Assembly: GCA_030538155.1 (NCBI GenBank)
Contig: JAUNUN010000029.1
Span: 1-38,876 of the forward strand
Length of the DNA stretch: 38,876 nt
Source of the DNA: a bacterium
GTDB lineage: Bacteria; Desulfobacterota; Desulfobulbia; Desulfobulbales; Desulfobulbaceae
Reading direction: 5' to 3'
Below the pieces are notes generated by a model, which saw only the letters and a program-made list of their open reading frames with translations, was not told the origin of the DNA and did not search any database. Every line of letters starts with the position of its first letter. Position 1 is the first letter of the stretch. Made by a program: the position numbers and the translations under genes. Shown in pieces: positions 1 to 7,219 of this stretch.

Positions 1-1424
1 CCACCGGCAAGACCGCTGATCTTCGATACCCTGCCACCAGCAGCCAGATAGCGCAGGCTGTCGATAAAGACATACTCTTCACATGCCCGAGAGAGCCGTT
101 GCACATGAGTAAACAGGGCTCCCTTCGAGTCGATACCGCGATTGGCGCGACTAGTTAAGAGGGCGATGCAGGCTAGGCGGCCCGAGGCTGCGCCGCTATC
201 AATCACCACAAAATTACCGGTCGTATCGTGCTGTGCCTGCCATGCCAGGGCCATACTATAGTTGCCGGTGTAGGCAGAGCCCACGGCAAGATACAGGGTG
301 GGGCCGTGCAATTCCAGGCTGTGGGAGAAATGCTCCCGGCGTTCATAGGTGGAGGCCTGGGCCGTACTCACCTTTTTGCCCTCGCGCAGGGCCTGGTAAA
401 TGTGGGCAGGCTGCCACAGGGTTTCCGGTTTGGCCTCGCCCTCGCAGATAATATAGCTGTCCAAAAGGGTGATGCCTTCCTGTCTGGCCAGTGCACGCGG
501 CAGAGAACCGGCGGCGTCGCAGAGCAGGTGGAAGAGTCCGGGTTCTTGCCCCCCTGGTTCTGCAGTTTCGATTACTTCACTGCGCCACTCGCTGATTGTG
601 CCCAGACTTTCTATTTTTTGCCGCACTTCTTCCGCATTGCGGCTGTGCAGGTGCAGCCGCAGGCTATCGCCATCCTGGCGGGCCACTACGCTCTCGCCCA
701 GCTCGGCCAGAAAGGTCGGGTCAGCAAGCATTGCGCTGTGGCCGGTGTGGTCAATGTGCTCAAGGCTGAGAGTGATGCAGGAACCCTGGTCTTGCTCCTG
801 TTCGCCTGGCAGGGCAGGTTCGAGCAGGCCGGGGAAGAGTTCGCGCGCCGGACGGCACAGACCAGGCTCGTTGAGGAGGCCGGCAAAAAAACCTTCAAAG
901 AAGAAGAACAGGCCCAGCGCGCCTGCATCCACTACGCCTGCTCGGCGCATCTCCGGCAGGATGTGGGCTGTGGCACTGACCGTGGCTGCGAGCGTATCCA
1001 AAAGTTCGCGCCCAGGGGGCAGGGATGTGTCGGCATTGTGCAACAAGGCCAGAGCAGCAAAGACATCCAGCATGGTGCCGTCTTGGGGCGCAAGTACGGC
1101 CTGCCGGGCCAGGCGGCTGCCTTTGGCCAGGAGTGCAGTCAGGGCTTGTAACTCGCCGGGTGGTTCGTAATGAGACTGCTCTTGGAAAAATGGGGTAAAA
1201 AAGGCGACGGCAATGTTGCCGGAATTGCCGCCGGCACTGCGCTGGAGCAGCGCAAGGCAGTGGCTGTCGGCACTGTCTGGGTCGCGCAGCGGGGCGAGGC
1301 TCAGACGCAGGTTCACGCCGGTATCGGCGTCTGCCACGGGAAAGACATTGATGCGATCAAGCAGTTCCGCGCGCGCGGCCATGCGTTCATAGCCCGCTGC
1401 GCAGGCGGCCCGGATCCGGTTCAT
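1..1424 (-). CDS. DAK2-DegV fusion (FakA-FakB-like fatty acid kinase), partial
   Basis: The reverse-strand frame from an ATG at 1424 stays open to the left edge (474 codons visible), so the 3' end is missing. Residues 1-190 form a DhaL/DAK2 nucleotide-binding domain: a metal-binding segment NVFPVADADTG (family: NVFPVPDGDTG), GGNSGN, and VVDAGALG. A FakA-like middle segment follows (DSLRLHLHS near residue 250). The remainder is DegV-like: SAYTGNYSMAL for lipid contact and SLRYLAAGGR near the edge. In known systems FakA phosphorylates a fatty acid held by the DegV protein FakB, giving acyl phosphate; here both are in one chain. Its start overlaps the acyl ligase stop by 4 bp (ATGA), so it is the last visible gene of the minus-strand operon. 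Acyl activation or recycling for the pathway is inferred. Confidence 0.85.
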   Translation of the reverse strand, partial: MNRIRAACAAGYERMAARAELLDRINVFPVADADTGVNLRLSLAPLRDPDSADSHCLALLQRSAGGNSGNIAVAFFTPFFQEQSHYEPPGELQALTALLAKGSRLARQAVLAPQDGTMLDVFAALALLHNADTSLPPGRELLDTLAATVSATAHILPEMRRAGVVDAGALGLFFFFEGFFAGLLNEPGLCRPARELFPGLLEPALPGEQEQDQGSCITLSLEHIDHTGHSAMLADPTFLAELGESVVARQDGDSLRLHLHSRNAEEVRQKIESLGTISEWRSEVIETAEPGGQEPGLFHLLCDAAGSLPRALARQEGITLLDSYIICEGEAKPETLWQPAHIYQALREGKKVSTAQASTYERREHFSHSLELHGPTLYLAVGSAYTGNYSMALAWQAQHDTTGNFVVIDSGAASGRLACIALLTSRANRGIDSKGALFTHVQRLSRACEEYVFIDSLRYLAAGGRVSKISGLAG

Positions 1425-2812
1425 GAATCCAACAGGGCCAGGATGGCCTCGCGGTCATACTTGCCATTGGCCCTGACCGGAATCTCATCCACCACCTTGA
1501 TCACACGCGGCAGGGCATAGGGCTCAAGGTGGCGGCTCAGCTCCTGGCGCAGCGTATTGATTGCAAGCATATCCGGCCCTTTTGTTGTCAGGATGGCAGC
1601 GATGCGGTTTTCCCGGCTGCCGCCTTCGGGCAGGGCAAGCACCACCACTTCCCGCACACCGGGTTGGGCCTGCAGGAGCCGTTTGACCATCTCCAGGTCT
1701 ACTCGCTTGCCCGCCACTTTTACCACCAGATCTGCCCGGCCGAGCAAGGAAAAACGCGCATCATCCAGTGCCGCGACCCGGTCTGCGGTATGGAAATAGC
1801 CCGCTGCATCCAAGGGCAGTTCCGGCGAGAGAAAGGGGGAGCACACCATCAACCGCTCATCCCGGCTCATTTGCCAGTCAATGGGCGGCAACACGGTGAA
1901 ATGCTCTTCACCCTGAAAACGGTTTCTGCAGGCAATGCCGCCCGTTTCCGTGGACCCATAGACCTCGACAATGCCGGTCTTGTTGGCGGCAAAAAAAGCT
2001 TGGTTATCCGCCGCATCAAGCATTCCGGCAGAAGAAAAGGCCAGGCGCAGGCGGCTGGGCGCGCAGCTCTTGCCGGCCAGGGAGCGGTAGTGGGCGGGCA
2101 CGCTGATAAAGATGCTGATCTCCTGTTCGCGCACAGAGCTCACCATCTCTTCCGGAAAAGCGGGTGTTTGCCCTAGCACCGCCGCGCCGCTGACCAGGGG
2201 CAGGAGGATGCTGTAAAGCAGGCCGTAGATGTGATAGGGTGCGATGGTGGCCGCGATGCGATCCTGCACCTGAATGCCGTGGTGGCCGGCAATGAACAGG
2301 GCCTCGCCAAAGAGATTGGCTGCGGTCTTGCTCCACAGTTGGGGTGCACCGGTGCTGCCGCCGGTGAAGAGGTTGAGTACAACTCCCTTGGCCGGAGTCT
2401 GCGGAAGGGGTGGGCTTGCCGGTGAAGAACCGCCTTGCGGCAAGCTGATCCGGTGCAGGCCCTGGGGCAGTTCCAACTCTTCGCCGGCGAGCACCTGGTT
2501 GCAGCCGCCTGCCGCCTGCAGGGCAGCCAAGGCCTGGGGAGAGAGGGAGTAGGGCAGGAGGAGCGGCGGTCCGCCTGCCAGGGCGCTCAACAGGGCAGCG
2601 GCGCACAGACTCTTGTCTTCACTGGCAAGGATGATGGACCCTTCGCCAACTTGATTGTGTAAGTGCCAATAGAGCCCGGCTGCAAGTGTGTGCAGGCTCT
2701 GATGGGAGAGGCCCTCAATCAGAAAGGGCCGCTCCGGCCAGGCCGGGCCACGCAGCAGGGCACGGCACTGTTCTTGCCAAAGGGGCTGTTCCGGCTTCAC
2801 GCTCGGCCTCAC
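1421..2812 (-). CDS. AMP-dependent acyl/aryl ligase (ApeH-like)
   Basis: This 463-residue protein belongs to the ANL adenylating superfamily. Visible motifs are the P-loop LFTGGSTGAPQLWSKT (about 155-170), the A5 motif EVYGSTETGG (about 290), the A7 TADR, the A8 hinge GRADLVVKVAGKRVDLE, and the C-terminal catalytic lysine in PVRANGKYDRE. It should activate a carboxylic acid as acyl-AMP and load it on an ACP or CoA. It is somewhat shorter than the 500-550 residues of typical acyl-CoA synthetases, matching the compact ligases of aryl polyene clusters. It overlaps the radical SAM gene upstream and the DAK2-DegV gene downstream by 4 bp each, indicating translational coupling. The substrate (starter acid) is not deducible; an aromatic or fatty acid are both possible. 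Confidence 0.88.
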   Translation of the reverse strand: MRPSVKPEQPLWQEQCRALLRGPAWPERPFLIEGLSHQSLHTLAAGLYWHLHNQVGEGSIILASEDKSLCAAALLSALAGGPPLLLPYSLSPQALAALQAAGGCNQVLAGEELELPQGLHRISLPQGGSSPASPPLPQTPAKGVVLNLFTGGSTGAPQLWSKTAANLFGEALFIAGHHGIQVQDRIAATIAPYHIYGLLYSILLPLVSGAAVLGQTPAFPEEMVSSVREQEISIFISVPAHYRSLAGKSCAPSRLRLAFSSAGMLDAADNQAFFAANKTGIVEVYGSTETGGIACRNRFQGEEHFTVLPPIDWQMSRDERLMVCSPFLSPELPLDAAGYFHTADRVAALDDARFSLLGRADLVVKVAGKRVDLEMVKRLLQAQPGVREVVVLALPEGGSRENRIAAILTTKGPDMLAINTLRQELSRHLEPYALPRVIKVVDEIPVRANGKYDREAILALLDS

Positions 2813-4080
2813 GATAACTCCTCACTGCTGCGGCCAAAGTGTCGGCGGCTCAGGCTGCGGTCACGCGGGCGGAAGGTCTTGTCCGCCATTTCCTTGTGCA
2901 TCACCCGGCTAAAGAGCTTAGCCATTTTCATGTTTTGCGACTCGTCGTGGTAGAAGCTGTCCCAGGCGTAATCCAAGAGTTCTTGCAAGCGCTCCGGACT
3001 CATGTGTTTGGGCTGATAGACCACCTGGTCGGCAGAGTAGCGATCCCAGTCGTAGCTGAGGATACGGCCCTGACGGTGCAGTTCTTCATAGGCCTTGGTG
3101 TGGGGAAAGGGGGTCAGTACCGTAAATTCGGCCAGATCAAGCTCGATATCCAGAAGAAAGTCGATCAGCCGTTTGATGAAATCCTCGTCGTGATTGTCCA
3201 GACCAAGCAGAATGGTGCCTTCCACACCGATGCCGTGGTCGTGGTAGCGCCTGATGCGCTCGCGGATGTAGTCCGAGGTGTCGAACACCGCCTGATACAC
3301 GTACCAGGCCCCGGCCTGGGCCGCCAGGTCGAGCACCTCGGGTTTGTCTTCAATGGGGTGCGAGCACCACTTCTTTTTCAGGGGAATCATTTCCTGAAAC
3401 AGGTCCAGCTCCCACTGGGTATCTTGGGCCAGCGAGTTGTCGACAATGAAGAGGCGGTTGTTATCAATAGCCGCCATCTCGGCAATGGCCTTGTCAATGG
3501 GCCGGGGCCGGAAGTTGCGACCACCCAGGTAGGAGACCGCACAGGGGTAGCAGTTGAAGCGGCAGCCGCGGGAGGCATGCACCAAGTCCACCATCTGCAC
3601 GCCCCGGTAGTTGTAGTGGCTGCGTTTGAGGATATCGCGCCGGGCCGTGCCTACCAGGGCAATGTCCGGCGGCTCGTTGAGGAAATTGTAGACCGGTTTG
3701 AGGGCATTGCGGCGAAAATCGGCAAAAACCGCCTCCATGCGGCCCTCGGCCTCGCCCAGAAAGACCGCGTCAGCGTGCAACTGACATTCTTCGGCGTGGA
3801 GCATGGCGGCGATGCCGCCGAAGATCACCTTGATGCCGCGCTTGCGAAAGGCGTCCGCTATCTCCCAGCCCCGTTTTACCTGCACGGTCAGCATCATGGA
3901 GATGCCGACAAAATCAACCGGCGCGTCAAAGTCGATTGCTTCCAGGTTTTCGTCAATGAAATCCACCTCAACATAGTCGGGCAGGGTGGCTGCGAACACC
4001 ACCGGGCCATGCGGGGGCAGATGGAATTCAGTTTGCCGGCCCAGCTTGGGCCATTTGGGGTAGATGAGCTTAAAACGCAT
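2809..4080 (-). CDS. B12-binding-domain radical SAM protein
   Basis: This 423-residue protein has an N-terminal Rossmann-like B12-binding domain (about 1-125; DENLEAIDFDAP, then VDFVGISMM and a FLGEAE edge). A radical SAM core follows, with the cluster motif CRFNCYPC at Cys173, Cys177 and Cys180. The canonical cobalamin DxHxxG motif is not evident, as in several class B enzymes. Members of this class methylate unactivated carbons or rearrange hydrocarbon skeletons; relatives sit in hopanoid and proposed ladderane loci. The gene lies 6 bp after the DUF3261 lipoprotein gene and overlaps the ligase by 4 bp. Family assignment is firm; the substrate, presumably an ACP- or lipid-bound acyl chain, is inference. 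Confidence 0.88.
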   Translation of the reverse strand: MRFKLIYPKWPKLGRQTEFHLPPHGPVVFAATLPDYVEVDFIDENLEAIDFDAPVDFVGISMMLTVQVKRGWEIADAFRKRGIKVIFGGIAAMLHAEECQLHADAVFLGEAEGRMEAVFADFRRNALKPVYNFLNEPPDIALVGTARRDILKRSHYNYRGVQMVDLVHASRGCRFNCYPCAVSYLGGRNFRPRPIDKAIAEMAAIDNNRLFIVDNSLAQDTQWELDLFQEMIPLKKKWCSHPIEDKPEVLDLAAQAGAWYVYQAVFDTSDYIRERIRRYHDHGIGVEGTILLGLDNHDEDFIKRLIDFLLDIELDLAEFTVLTPFPHTKAYEELHRQGRILSYDWDRYSADQVVYQPKHMSPERLQELLDYAWDSFYHDESQNMKMAKLFSRVMHKEMADKTFRPRDRSLSRRHFGRSSEELS

Positions 4081-4086
4081 GCAGGC

Positions 4087-4761
4087 TTATGGGTTCGGGG
4101 TGGTGAGACGCTGGGCGGAGATCAGCCGCATATTGATGGTATAGCCGCTGCGGCCCGGGGCGACCAGTTCCAGTTGCGAGGGCATGAGTCCAGATTGACT
4201 CGTATATTCGCAGGAATAGGCCCGTACCGAACGGTTGGCCAGCGGATCCGGGTTGTAGGTTTGCAAACGCCAGCAGCCGTCTTTCGTTTCCATGAGATCC
4301 GCAGTTTCACCGTCTGCGGTTTCATAGCGGCAGACCCTGGCCTTGTCGGCGAGCCGGCCTTGGCGCACCAGACCCAGCGGAGGCACAAACAGGGTGCGGA
4401 TATCTTTGACCAGGTTGTCGGCAAAATGCCGGCGGTCAAAGGGCGGGAGCGCCCGCATGATTTCCACTGGGCCCGTACCTTTTGCCCGGGCTTCAAACAA
4501 GGTCAGTCCTTCTACCGTAGTCAGGGCGCAGCGGATATCCTGGCTGGTCAGCACCACCACGCCAATGGCAGAGCCGCCGCCACCGCTTGCCAACTGGAAG
4601 CGGATGGCATGCACATACTGCCAGTCGCCCTGGGGAAAAAATTCCGCGCAGGTAAGGGGGGTGGGCACCGGTCGCAGCGGGATTAGCGGGGGCGGCGTTT
4701 GCTGCACAGGGCTGCAAGCGGCAAGCATGAGCGCGATGAGCCCAAGGCAAAGACGTGTCAT
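4087..4761 (-). CDS. DUF3261-like outer-membrane lipoprotein
   Basis: This 224-residue protein starts with a lipoprotein signal peptide; the lipobox LMLAAC puts the acylated cysteine at residue 16. Proline-rich residues 17-35 follow, then a mixed beta-rich domain with a conserved-looking ALPPFDRRHF segment and several cysteines. DUF3261 lipoproteins are regular partners of LolA-like and MMPL proteins in aryl polyene clusters, where they are thought to help deliver the finished lipid to the outer membrane. The start overlaps the LolA-like gene by 4 bp (ATGA). DUF3261 membership is judged from size, lipobox and context and is less certain than the lipoprotein call. Confidence 0.72.
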   Translation of the reverse strand: MTRLCLGLIALMLAACSPVQQTPPPLIPLRPVPTPLTCAEFFPQGDWQYVHAIRFQLASGGGGSAIGVVVLTSQDIRCALTTVEGLTLFEARAKGTGPVEIMRALPPFDRRHFADNLVKDIRTLFVPPLGLVRQGRLADKARVCRYETADGETADLMETKDGCWRLQTYNPDPLANRSVRAYSCEYTSQSGLMPSQLELVAPGRSGYTINMRLISAQRLTTPNP

Positions 4762-5357
4762 GGTGTGGTGAACAGCTTTTCCGGCAGGGGCTGGTTGAGC
4801 ACGGCATCGGAAAAACTCAGACGGGTAAAGGTTTCCGGCCCCTCATTGATGATCACTGAATCGATCAGCCCCTCGCGGCCCTGCAGGTGCAGGTCGATAC
4901 GGCTGATGATCGCAGCCAGACCCGCATCCTTGGGGGTGAGCACAATGGTCTCTTCATCGGGAAAGGAGGCGCTAAAGGCAGGGTTGTCGTTGAAGCGACC
5001 GGCCAGCCAGTTGGTGATCTCCTCCAGCACCAGGTGCATGGAATCCATGGCCATGCCGGGGTCGTTCACCAGTTTGCCGTCCTGCTCAACCAGCTTTTTC
5101 ATGCTGTCCTCATGCACCAAAAGCAGGCTGCGCACCGGATAGAGGTATTCCCAGCGCAGCGAACGCGGGCCTTGAAAGGCAAAAACACCGCGTGAGGTAA
5201 TGGGCTGGGCCAGGATCTTGAGGTGTTTTTCCTGAAAGAAATTCGCCTGTACCGATTGCAACTGCACCCGTGGCGCTTCTGCCGGTTCTGCCGCAGCGAC
5301 TGCTGTCATTGACAGTACTAGCGCTAGGGCAACAACAAGGAGGCGCAAAAGGCTCAT
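4758..5357 (-). CDS. LolA-like outer-membrane lipoprotein carrier protein
   Basis: This 199-residue protein has a Sec signal peptide (residues 1-23, cleavage predicted after VAAA) and the LolA-like fold signature: [13 protein letters not shown], then [17 protein letters not shown] and [13 protein letters not shown]. LolA carries lipoproteins through the periplasm. The paralogues in aryl polyene and related loci are thought to carry the pathway lipid between the MMPL exporter and the outer membrane. The gene overlaps fabG upstream and the lipoprotein gene downstream by 4 bp each. The combination of LolA, DUF3261 and MMPL in one locus is strong evidence that the product is an envelope lipid rather than a soluble metabolite. 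Confidence 0.85.
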   Translation of the reverse strand: MSLLRLLVVALALVLSMTAVAAAEPAEAPRVQLQSVQANFFQEKHLKILAQPITSRGVFAFQGPRSLRWEYLYPVRSLLLVHEDSMKKLVEQDGKLVNDPGMAMDSMHLVLEEITNWLAGRFNDNPAFSASFPDEETIVLTPKDAGLAAIISRIDLHLQGREGLIDSVIINEGPETFTRLSFSDAVLNQPLPEKLFTTP

Positions 5358-6091
5358 ATCATGCCCCCATTCACCGACACAATCTGCCCGGTCATGTAGG
5401 AGGAGGCGTCGGAGCAGAGAAAGGCGACCACGTCGGCCACTTCCTCGGGCCGGCCGATGCGGGCCATGGGAACCAGTTTTTTGATGTGTTCCTTGGGTGC
5501 GTCTTGAATCATCTCGGTTTCGATCAGGCCTGGGGCCACCACATTGACCCTGATGCCCAGGCGCGCCACTTCAGCGGCCAAGGAGCGGCTGGCGGCATTC
5601 AGCCCGGCCTTGGCCGCAGCGTAGTTGGTCTGGCCCCGGTTGGGTGCCAGCGAGGCGGCAGAGGATATGGACACCACTGCTCCTGATTTTTGTCGTGCCA
5701 TGTGTTCAATCGCGGGCCGGGTCAGGTTGTAAAAGCCGTGCAGGTTGGTGTCGATAACCCGGGTCCAGTTTTCCGGCGACATGGTCATAAAGAGGCCGTC
5801 TGCAATAATGCCTGCATTGTTGATGAGGATGTCCAGGCGGCCGTGGCGCTCGGCAACGGCGTTGACCGCTGCGGCTGCGCCTTCCATGTCGCACACGTCA
5901 AAGGGGCAAAGTTCACCCGCACCCCCGGCCCGTTGCAGCTCGGCAAGGCATTGTTCGGCACCGGCACGGTTCTTCATATAGTTGATGTAGACAAAACATC
6001 CGTTTTTGGCCAGTGCTACGCAAATGGCCCGGCCTATGCCGCCGCTGCCCCCGCTTACCAGGGCGATTTTAGTCGCTTTTTGTGTCTGCAT
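5354..6091 (-). CDS. fabG: 3-oxoacyl-ACP reductase (FabG/ApeQ-like)
   Basis: This is a 245-residue short-chain dehydrogenase/reductase. The NAD(P)-binding glycine motif is SGGSGGIG (13-20), the NNAG motif is at 91-94, and the catalytic set is Ser144, Tyr157 and Lys161 (YAAAK). It should reduce the beta-keto group after each condensation by the ketosynthases of the locus. Length is typical of FabG. The start codon lies inside the end of the upstream dehydratase gene (23-bp overlap), and the stop overlaps the LolA-like start by 4 bp, so it is co-translated with both. A dedicated reductase separate from the housekeeping FabG is usual for polyene clusters. Confidence 0.93.
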   Translation of the reverse strand: MQTQKATKIALVSGGSGGIGRAICVALAKNGCFVYINYMKNRAGAEQCLAELQRAGGAGELCPFDVCDMEGAAAAVNAVAERHGRLDILINNAGIIADGLFMTMSPENWTRVIDTNLHGFYNLTRPAIEHMARQKSGAVVSISSAASLAPNRGQTNYAAAKAGLNAASRSLAAEVARLGIRVNVVAPGLIETEMIQDAPKEHIKKLVPMARIGRPEEVADVVAFLCSDASSYMTGQIVSVNGGMI

Positions 6092-6545
6092 GGATGTCTT
6101 CCTGCGGCTGATAGAGTTGCAGTACTACCTCTGCGATGCACGCGTCCTGTAAGTACAAGGTCGCACTCACTTCCTGAAAGCCGCCGTAACTGATGGTGTT
6201 GCGGCCTTCCGCCCTAATGTGCGCACCAAAGGGCAGCTCGGCAAGGTGCAGGTCGGCGCGTTTTATGGCCACGATCCAGCCTTTCTGTTCGGAATCCGGC
6301 CCTTTTTGCTGCAGGCGGGCCCAACTGCAACTGATGCCCGCTGTCTGGGCGGCAATCTCGATCAGCACCAGGGCATCCACGCCTGTTTCTCCGGCCAGGG
6401 GCCATTCCGGCCGCACGATGCTGCGGGTGCTCGCAAAGCTGGTATCGCCCGCGAGCACCGCATCCAAAAGGAGCATGGGCCGTCGCTGGGGTAAAAGCGC
6501 TTCTAGGGCGACCCCGGTAATCGCCTCTTTGCTGGTGCTGAGCAT
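6069..6545 (-). CDS. ApeP-like hotdog 3-hydroxyacyl-ACP dehydratase
   Basis: This 158-residue protein is the first gene of the minus-strand operon. It resembles the ApeP/FabZ-type hotdog dehydratases: [15 protein letters not shown] near residues 18-32, then [14 protein letters not shown] at about 58-71, with the acidic residue of the central helix present. The family usually has LPHR where this protein has LPQR, so one histidine is replaced by glutamine; its effect is unknown. The role would be removal of water from 3-hydroxyacyl-ACP to give the conjugated double bonds of a polyene. No good ribosome binding site is visible before the ATG at 6545. It is one of three dehydratase-type genes in the locus. 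Confidence 0.75.
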   Translation of the reverse strand: MLSTSKEAITGVALEALLPQRRPMLLLDAVLAGDTSFASTRSIVRPEWPLAGETGVDALVLIEIAAQTAGISCSWARLQQKGPDSEQKGWIVAIKRADLHLAELPFGAHIRAEGRNTISYGGFQEVSATLYLQDACIAEVVLQLYQPQEDIHADTKSD

Positions 6546-6636
6546 ATGGAATTAGGGTGTTGAAAAGGAAGCGGACATGGCCCGCCCAAGGCTGCGACTG
6601 CCTTAAAGCTGTTCGTATACCTGGAATGCCACAGTG

Positions 6637-6652
6637 TGACAGGTAATTGTCA
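6637..6652. promoter_or_regulatory. Palindromic operator candidate (TGACA-N6-TGTCA)
   Basis: Perfect 5-bp arms TGACA and TGTCA flank a 6-bp spacer in the AT-rich divergent region. Read on the minus strand, the right arm plus one base makes TTGACA, a perfect -35 hexamer for the minus-strand operon, although no good -10 follows at 16-18 bp. A repressor site overlapping a promoter is plausible. No regulator gene is seen within the locus. Confidence 0.3.
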
Positions 6653-6744
6653 ACAAGAAAATTTACCACAATGTTGGTGAAAAGTAATCTTATTTTGTTC
6701 GGACTGCGTGACAAGGCAGGCGCTGATGGTGTACAAGGAAATTT

Positions 6745-6773
6745 TTTACGCTGCGACTGCGGCATGGTAGATA
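6745..6773 (+). promoter_or_regulatory. Weak sigma70-like promoter candidate for the plus-strand operon
   Basis: TTTACG and TAGATA are separated by 17 bp (4/6 and 3/6 matches to consensus) inside an AT-rich stretch. If real, the transcript would carry the whole 113-bp repeat element in a leader of about 155 nt before the ACP start. Confidence 0.22.
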
Positions 6774-6787
6774 TTTAATTATTTCAG

Positions 6788-6900
6788 TTTCAGATCAAAG
6801 AAATGTATCAAGGAGGCGAGGCAAATGCGATGTAGGCGTACATACAGGTACTCCGAGAAGCATTTGCTGAAGCCGACACAGGTAGGGCTTTGATCTGGAA
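6788..6900 (+). repeat. 113-bp inverted-repeat element, copy 1
   Basis: The element is bounded by 13-bp inverted repeats, TTTCAGATCAAAG on the left and CTTTGATCTGGAA on the right (one mismatch). It matches the 113-bp element at 17607-17719 closely in both flanks, with the same length and orientation. Only a central stretch of about 20 bp differs. It ends 34 bp before the ACP start codon. It has no coding capacity and resembles a MITE or a mobile structured RNA element. Confidence 0.85.
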
Positions 6901-6934
6901 GTGGAATTCGAGAGCTGTTGGAACGAGTGTAGAC

Positions 6935-7219
6935 ATGGATACCTTGATAGAGGAACTAAAAGGGAAACTGATCAGCCTGCTGAACCTGCCGGACTTGACG
7001 CCGGAAACTTTTGACCCTGACGCCCGCCTGGTGGGCGGAGAATTAGGCATTGACTCCATTGATGTGCTGGAGATGGTGGTGATGGTGGAGAAGGACTATG
7101 GGGTTTTGATCAACAACCAGGAGGTTGGCCAGCAGGTGTTTGCAAGCCTGCGAACGCTTGCCGTCCATATCCACGAGCATCACGAGCATCAAGAGCACAG
7201 GCCTGCCGGTAAGTCTTGA
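6935..7219 (+). CDS. Acyl carrier protein with His-rich tail
   Basis: This 94-residue acyl carrier protein has the phosphopantetheine attachment site GELGIDSIDVLEM, with Ser41 as the modified residue. The ATG at 6935 is chosen because an earlier in-frame start would lie inside the repeat element and add residues foreign to ACPs. The C-terminus (about 78-90) is unusually histidine-rich (HIHEHHEHQEH), which could bind metal or simply be a linker. The stop overlaps the TTG start of the ketosynthase by 4 bp. It would carry the growing chain for the locus-specific ketosynthases, as the ApeE/ApeF ACPs do in aryl polyene synthesis. Confidence 0.92.
   Translation: MDTLIEELKGKLISLLNLPDLTPETFDPDARLVGGELGIDSIDVLEMVVMVEKDYGVLINNQEVGQQVFASLRTLAVHIHEHHEHQEHRPAGKS

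Larger units (their letters stand above)
6546..6934. promoter_or_regulatory. Divergent intergenic control region of the two biosynthetic operons
   Basis: These 389 bp separate the divergent starts at 6545 (minus) and 6935 (plus) and carry no convincing gene. The central part is clearly more AT-rich than the flanking genes. It holds a spaced palindrome (6637-6652), a weak plus-strand promoter candidate (6745-6773) and a 113-bp inverted-repeat element (6788-6900). Control of both arms from this region is inferred from the layout. Confidence 0.6.

Noticed and set aside
228..1151. Long plus-strand open frame of 307 codons at the left end
   Set aside because: It is codon-for-codon antisense to the DAK2-DegV gene, whose product has clear family motifs; the plus-strand translation has none.
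2839..4686. 615-codon plus-strand open frame
   Set aside because: It is the shadow of the radical SAM and DUF3261 genes on the other strand; high GC keeps the opposite frame open.
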